DNA of 6,723 bases from an uncultured Subdoligranulum sp. GTDB lineage: Bacteria > Bacillota > Clostridia > Christensenellales > CAG-314. The notes beneath the pieces are model-generated. The model had not been told where the DNA came from. It saw only the letters and a list, made by a program, of their open reading frames with translations, and made no database searches. Where the stretch lies: positions 1-6,723 of the forward strand of contig URVX01000060.1 of assembly GCA_900551395.1 (NCBI GenBank). The letters are read 5' to 3'. Positions 4,582-6,723 of the stretch are shown piece after piece. Numbering within the stretch: the stretch's first letter is position 1; each line of letters starts with the position of its first letter. Made by a program: the position numbers and the translations under genes.

Positions 4582-6723
4582 TATTTTTTGAACTGAATCT
4601 TTCCGTTTGACGCGTCTATTTTTATGCGTTCTCCGCTCTTGATTTTGCCCTCTAAAAGCGCCTCGCTCAATTTGTCCTCCACAAGCCGCTGAATAACTCT
4701 TTTAAGCGGACGCGCGCCATATTCCTTGTCGTAGCCCTGAGAAGCTAGCAAATCCAGCGCCTGCTCGGTGAAAATTATTTTTATATCCTTTTCCGCCAGT
4801 CTTGCGGTAAGTCCGGCAGTAAAAATTTCGGCAATCCGTCTGGCGGCTTCTCTGTCCAGCTTGTGGAAAATAATAATATCGTCCACCCTGTTCAAAAATT
4901 CCGGCTTGAAGCTTTTTTTCAGCTCCTCCATGAGCTTGTCGCGCATTTTGTCGTATTCCGACTCCGCATCGGCTCCTGTTCCGAAGCCAAGACGCAAATT
5001 TCCGGAAATCTGAGACGCGCCCACGTTGCTTGTCATGACGATAACCGTATTTTTGAAGCTTACCACTCTGCCGCGGCTGTCGGTGAGCCGCCCCTCGTCC
5101 AGTATCTGCAACAGCATGTTGAACACGTCGGGATGCGCTTTTTCTATTTCGTCGAACAACACTACGGAATAAGGCTTGCGCCGCACCTTTTCCGTCAGCT
5201 GCCCCGCATCTTCAAAGCCGACATACCCCGGAGGCGCTCCGATGAGCTTGCTAGTGGTCTGCTTTTCCATGTATTCGCTCATGTCCAGCGTTATCAGCAG
5301 ATTTTCGTCCCCGAAAAGAGCTTCCGCCAACGCTTTTGTAAGCTCGGTTTTCCCCACTCCCGTAGGACCGACTAAAATAAAGCTGCCTATGGGGCGCTTG
5401 GGATCGTTTATGCCCGCGCGGGCACGTCTAATCGAGCGGGCGACCGCCTTTACCGCCTCGTCCTGTCCCACGACGCGCTCGTGCAGAGTTTTTTCGAGAT
5501 TGAGCAGTCTTTGAGATTCGCTCTCGTTCAGCTTGACCACCGGTATGGACGTCCACTTTGAAACAATCTCCGCGATATCGTCTTCTCCTATGACGGGACG
5601 CTCTTTGGCGTAATTGTCCTGAACCTGCTGCTTGAGTCCGATAATTTTTTCATTAAGCTCCTCTATCCTGTCCTTGCAGCGCTGCGCCGTATTGAAATCG
5701 TCGGAGAGCTTGGCTTTGTTCTTCTCCTTTTCCAGCTCGTGCAGCTCGTCCTCCAGCTCGCGCAGCTCGGGAGGAATAACAAAGGTTTTGAGCTTTGCCT
5801 TGCTTGCCGCCTCGTCAATCAGGTCGATTGCCTTGTCGGGAAGAAATCTGTCCGAAATATAACGGTCGGACAGCTTTGCCGCCGCCTGAATCGCCCGGTC
5901 GGAAATTGTCACCTGATGATGTTCTTCGTATTTTTCCCGCAAGCCCTCGAGAATTCTGACCGTTTCTTCGGCGGTTGGCTGCTCCACCATAACAGGCTGA
6001 AAACGCCTTTCCAGCGCGGGATCCTTTTCTATATATTTTCTGTATTCGTCAATGGTTGTGGCGCCAATGGTTTGCAGCTCCCCGCGCGCAAGCAGAGGCT
6101 TAAGTATCTCCGCCGCGTCCATTTTGCCTTCGCTGGTGCTGCCCGCGCCCACAAGATTGTGGATTTCGTCTATAAACAAAATGATTTTGCCGTTTTTGGT
6201 TACGAAATCAATCGCGTTTTTAAGGCGCTGTTCGAAATCGCCGCGGTATTTCGTGCCGGCAAGCAGCCCCGCCAAATCGAGAGAAAAGACCGTCTTGCCC
6301 TCCAGCAGAGAAGGCACGTTTCCGTTTACTATGGCTTCTGCAAGTCCGTCCACCACAGCAGATTTTCCGACGCCCGGCTCCCCTATGAGCACGGGATTGT
6401 TTTTTGTGCGGCGTGACAGAATCTGAATTATGCGTTCTATCTCCTCATGCCTGCCAACAACGGGGTCCAGCTTGTTTTCCCGAGCCTTTTTGGTGATATC
6501 AGTGCCGAATTTGGCAAGCTCGCCTAAATCGCAGTCTTCCGTCTCGTCGTTTTTCCCGTCCTCCGGCACCTCCAGCCCCGTCCTGTCGGAAATAAAACGC
6601 GTGAGATTGGCGTCCTGCGCGGCTTTTATTATCAGCTTTTTCATGTCGACGCCGAGATGCGCCAGAATTCTCACCGCGTTGTTGTCCGAAAGCAAAACGG
6701 CTAGCAGTATGTGCTCCGCTCCT
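4581..6723 (-). CDS. clpC: ATP-dependent unfoldase ClpC (5'-truncated by window edge)
   Basis: ClpC is a cytosolic hexameric AAA+ unfoldase that feeds substrates, often through adaptors, into the ClpP protease. The frame is open through the right edge: upstream of the TTG at 6695 it continues in frame as GAEHILLAV, the second Clp_N repeat, so about 100 N-terminal residues are missing and 713 are visible. Numbering from the first full codon: end of the N-domain 1-40; D1 with Walker A GEPGVGKS (114-121), pore-loop KYRG (158-161), Walker B ILFIDE (181-186) and the arginine pair 239-240; a short coiled-coil middle domain with a UVR-like motif (about 318-372), as in ClpC and unlike the long ClpB propeller; D2 with Walker A GPTGVGKT (452-459), GYVG pore loop (499-502), Walker B VVLFDE (520-525), and LGF (578-580) at the ClpP-binding loop position. 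The C-terminal GYDKEYGARPLKR segment is intact. The usual ctsR-mcsA-mcsB neighbours would be off the edge. Stop is TAG. Confidence 0.96.
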   Translation of the reverse strand, partial: GAEHILLAVLLSDNNAVRILAHLGVDMKKLIIKAAQDANLTRFISDRTGLEVPEDGKNDETEDCDLGELAKFGTDITKKARENKLDPVVGRHEEIERIIQILSRRTKNNPVLIGEPGVGKSAVVDGLAEAIVNGNVPSLLEGKTVFSLDLAGLLAGTKYRGDFEQRLKNAIDFVTKNGKIILFIDEIHNLVGAGSTSEGKMDAAEILKPLLARGELQTIGATTIDEYRKYIEKDPALERRFQPVMVEQPTAEETVRILEGLREKYEEHHQVTISDRAIQAAAKLSDRYISDRFLPDKAIDLIDEAASKAKLKTFVIPPELRELEDELHELEKEKNKAKLSDDFNTAQRCKDRIEELNEKIIGLKQQVQDNYAKERPVIGEDDIAEIVSKWTSIPVVKLNESESQRLLNLEKTLHERVVGQDEAVKAVARSIRRARAGINDPKRPIGSFILVGPTGVGKTELTKALAEALFGDENLLITLDMSEYMEKQTTSKLIGAPPGYVGFEDAGQLTEKVRRKPYSVVLFDEIEKAHPDVFNMLLQILDEGRLTDSRGRVVSFKNTVIVMTSNVGASQISGNLRLGFGTGADAESEYDKMRDKLMEELKKSFKPEFLNRVDDIIIFHKLDREAARRIAEIFTAGLTARLAEKDIKIIFTEQALDLLASQGYDKEYGARPLKRVIQRLVEDKLSEALLEGKIKSGERIKIDASNGKIQFKK

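Noticed and set aside
4534..4600. A dedicated hpf promoter (TTTACC with a weak TAATCA 17 bases downstream on the minus strand).
   Set aside because: The -10 candidate is poor and would overlap or touch the ribosome site region, leaving almost no leader; the evidence is too weak to list as a feature.
5739..6416. A 225-codon plus-strand frame opposite clpC, and similar long frames opposite lysS (594-1160, 1326-1724) and the DUF362 gene (2323-2736).
   Set aside because: All are antisense to intact genes with clear family motifs, have no ribosome sites or promoters, and their proteins look like complements of coding sequence.
6693..6695. TTG as the start codon of clpC.
   Set aside because: The frame continues upstream in frame to the window edge with GAEHILLAV, a conserved part of the Clp N-terminal domain, so the gene is truncated rather than starting here.

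Overview
The window looks like chromosomal DNA from a low-to-mid G+C Gram-positive bacterium, most likely a Clostridia-class member of the Bacillota. Support comes from the long two-domain form of HPF, a ClpC-type (not ClpA/ClpB) unfoldase with a UVR-like middle domain, the greA-lysS gene pair, clear Shine-Dalgarno sequences ahead of most genes, and a small 93-residue protein that resembles, from memory, a family of about 90 residues common in Clostridia. There are no IS elements, phage genes, CRISPR arrays, tRNAs or rRNAs, and no intergenic stretch reaches 300 bases.

Layout. Six of the seven genes lie on the minus strand. Reading in their direction of transcription (right to left): a 5'-truncated clpC (4581 to the right edge) is followed 47 bp later by hpf (3994-4533). 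Convergent to hpf is a small plus-strand gene for an unknown 93-residue protein (3629-3910); a strong, probably bidirectional hairpin terminator separates the two, and its left arm has been duplicated in tandem back into the stop codon of the small gene. Divergent from the small gene is a DUF362 plus two-[4Fe-4S] ferredoxin protein (2329-3525). The two divergent genes are driven by back-to-back promoters whose -35 boxes are 8 bp apart, and the DUF362 promoter sits so close to its ATG that the mRNA is predicted to be leaderless. Next comes an apparent operon with its own promoter: greA (1749-2216), lysS (207-1718) and the first 62 codons of an alpha/beta hydrolase (186 to the left edge).

How the genes fit together. 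clpC (proteolysis of damaged proteins with ClpP) and hpf (ribosome dimerisation and hibernation) are both stress and stationary-phase functions and may share a transcript. greA (rescue of backtracked RNA polymerase) and lysS (lysyl-tRNA charging) are core information-processing genes. The hydrolase trailing lysS has no obvious link to it. The DUF362-ferredoxin protein and the small unknown protein are the least understood parts. I see no convincing new multi-gene system; the points worth a second look are regulatory: the leaderless divergent promoter, the duplicated terminator arm, and a terminator-like hairpin in the greA leader.
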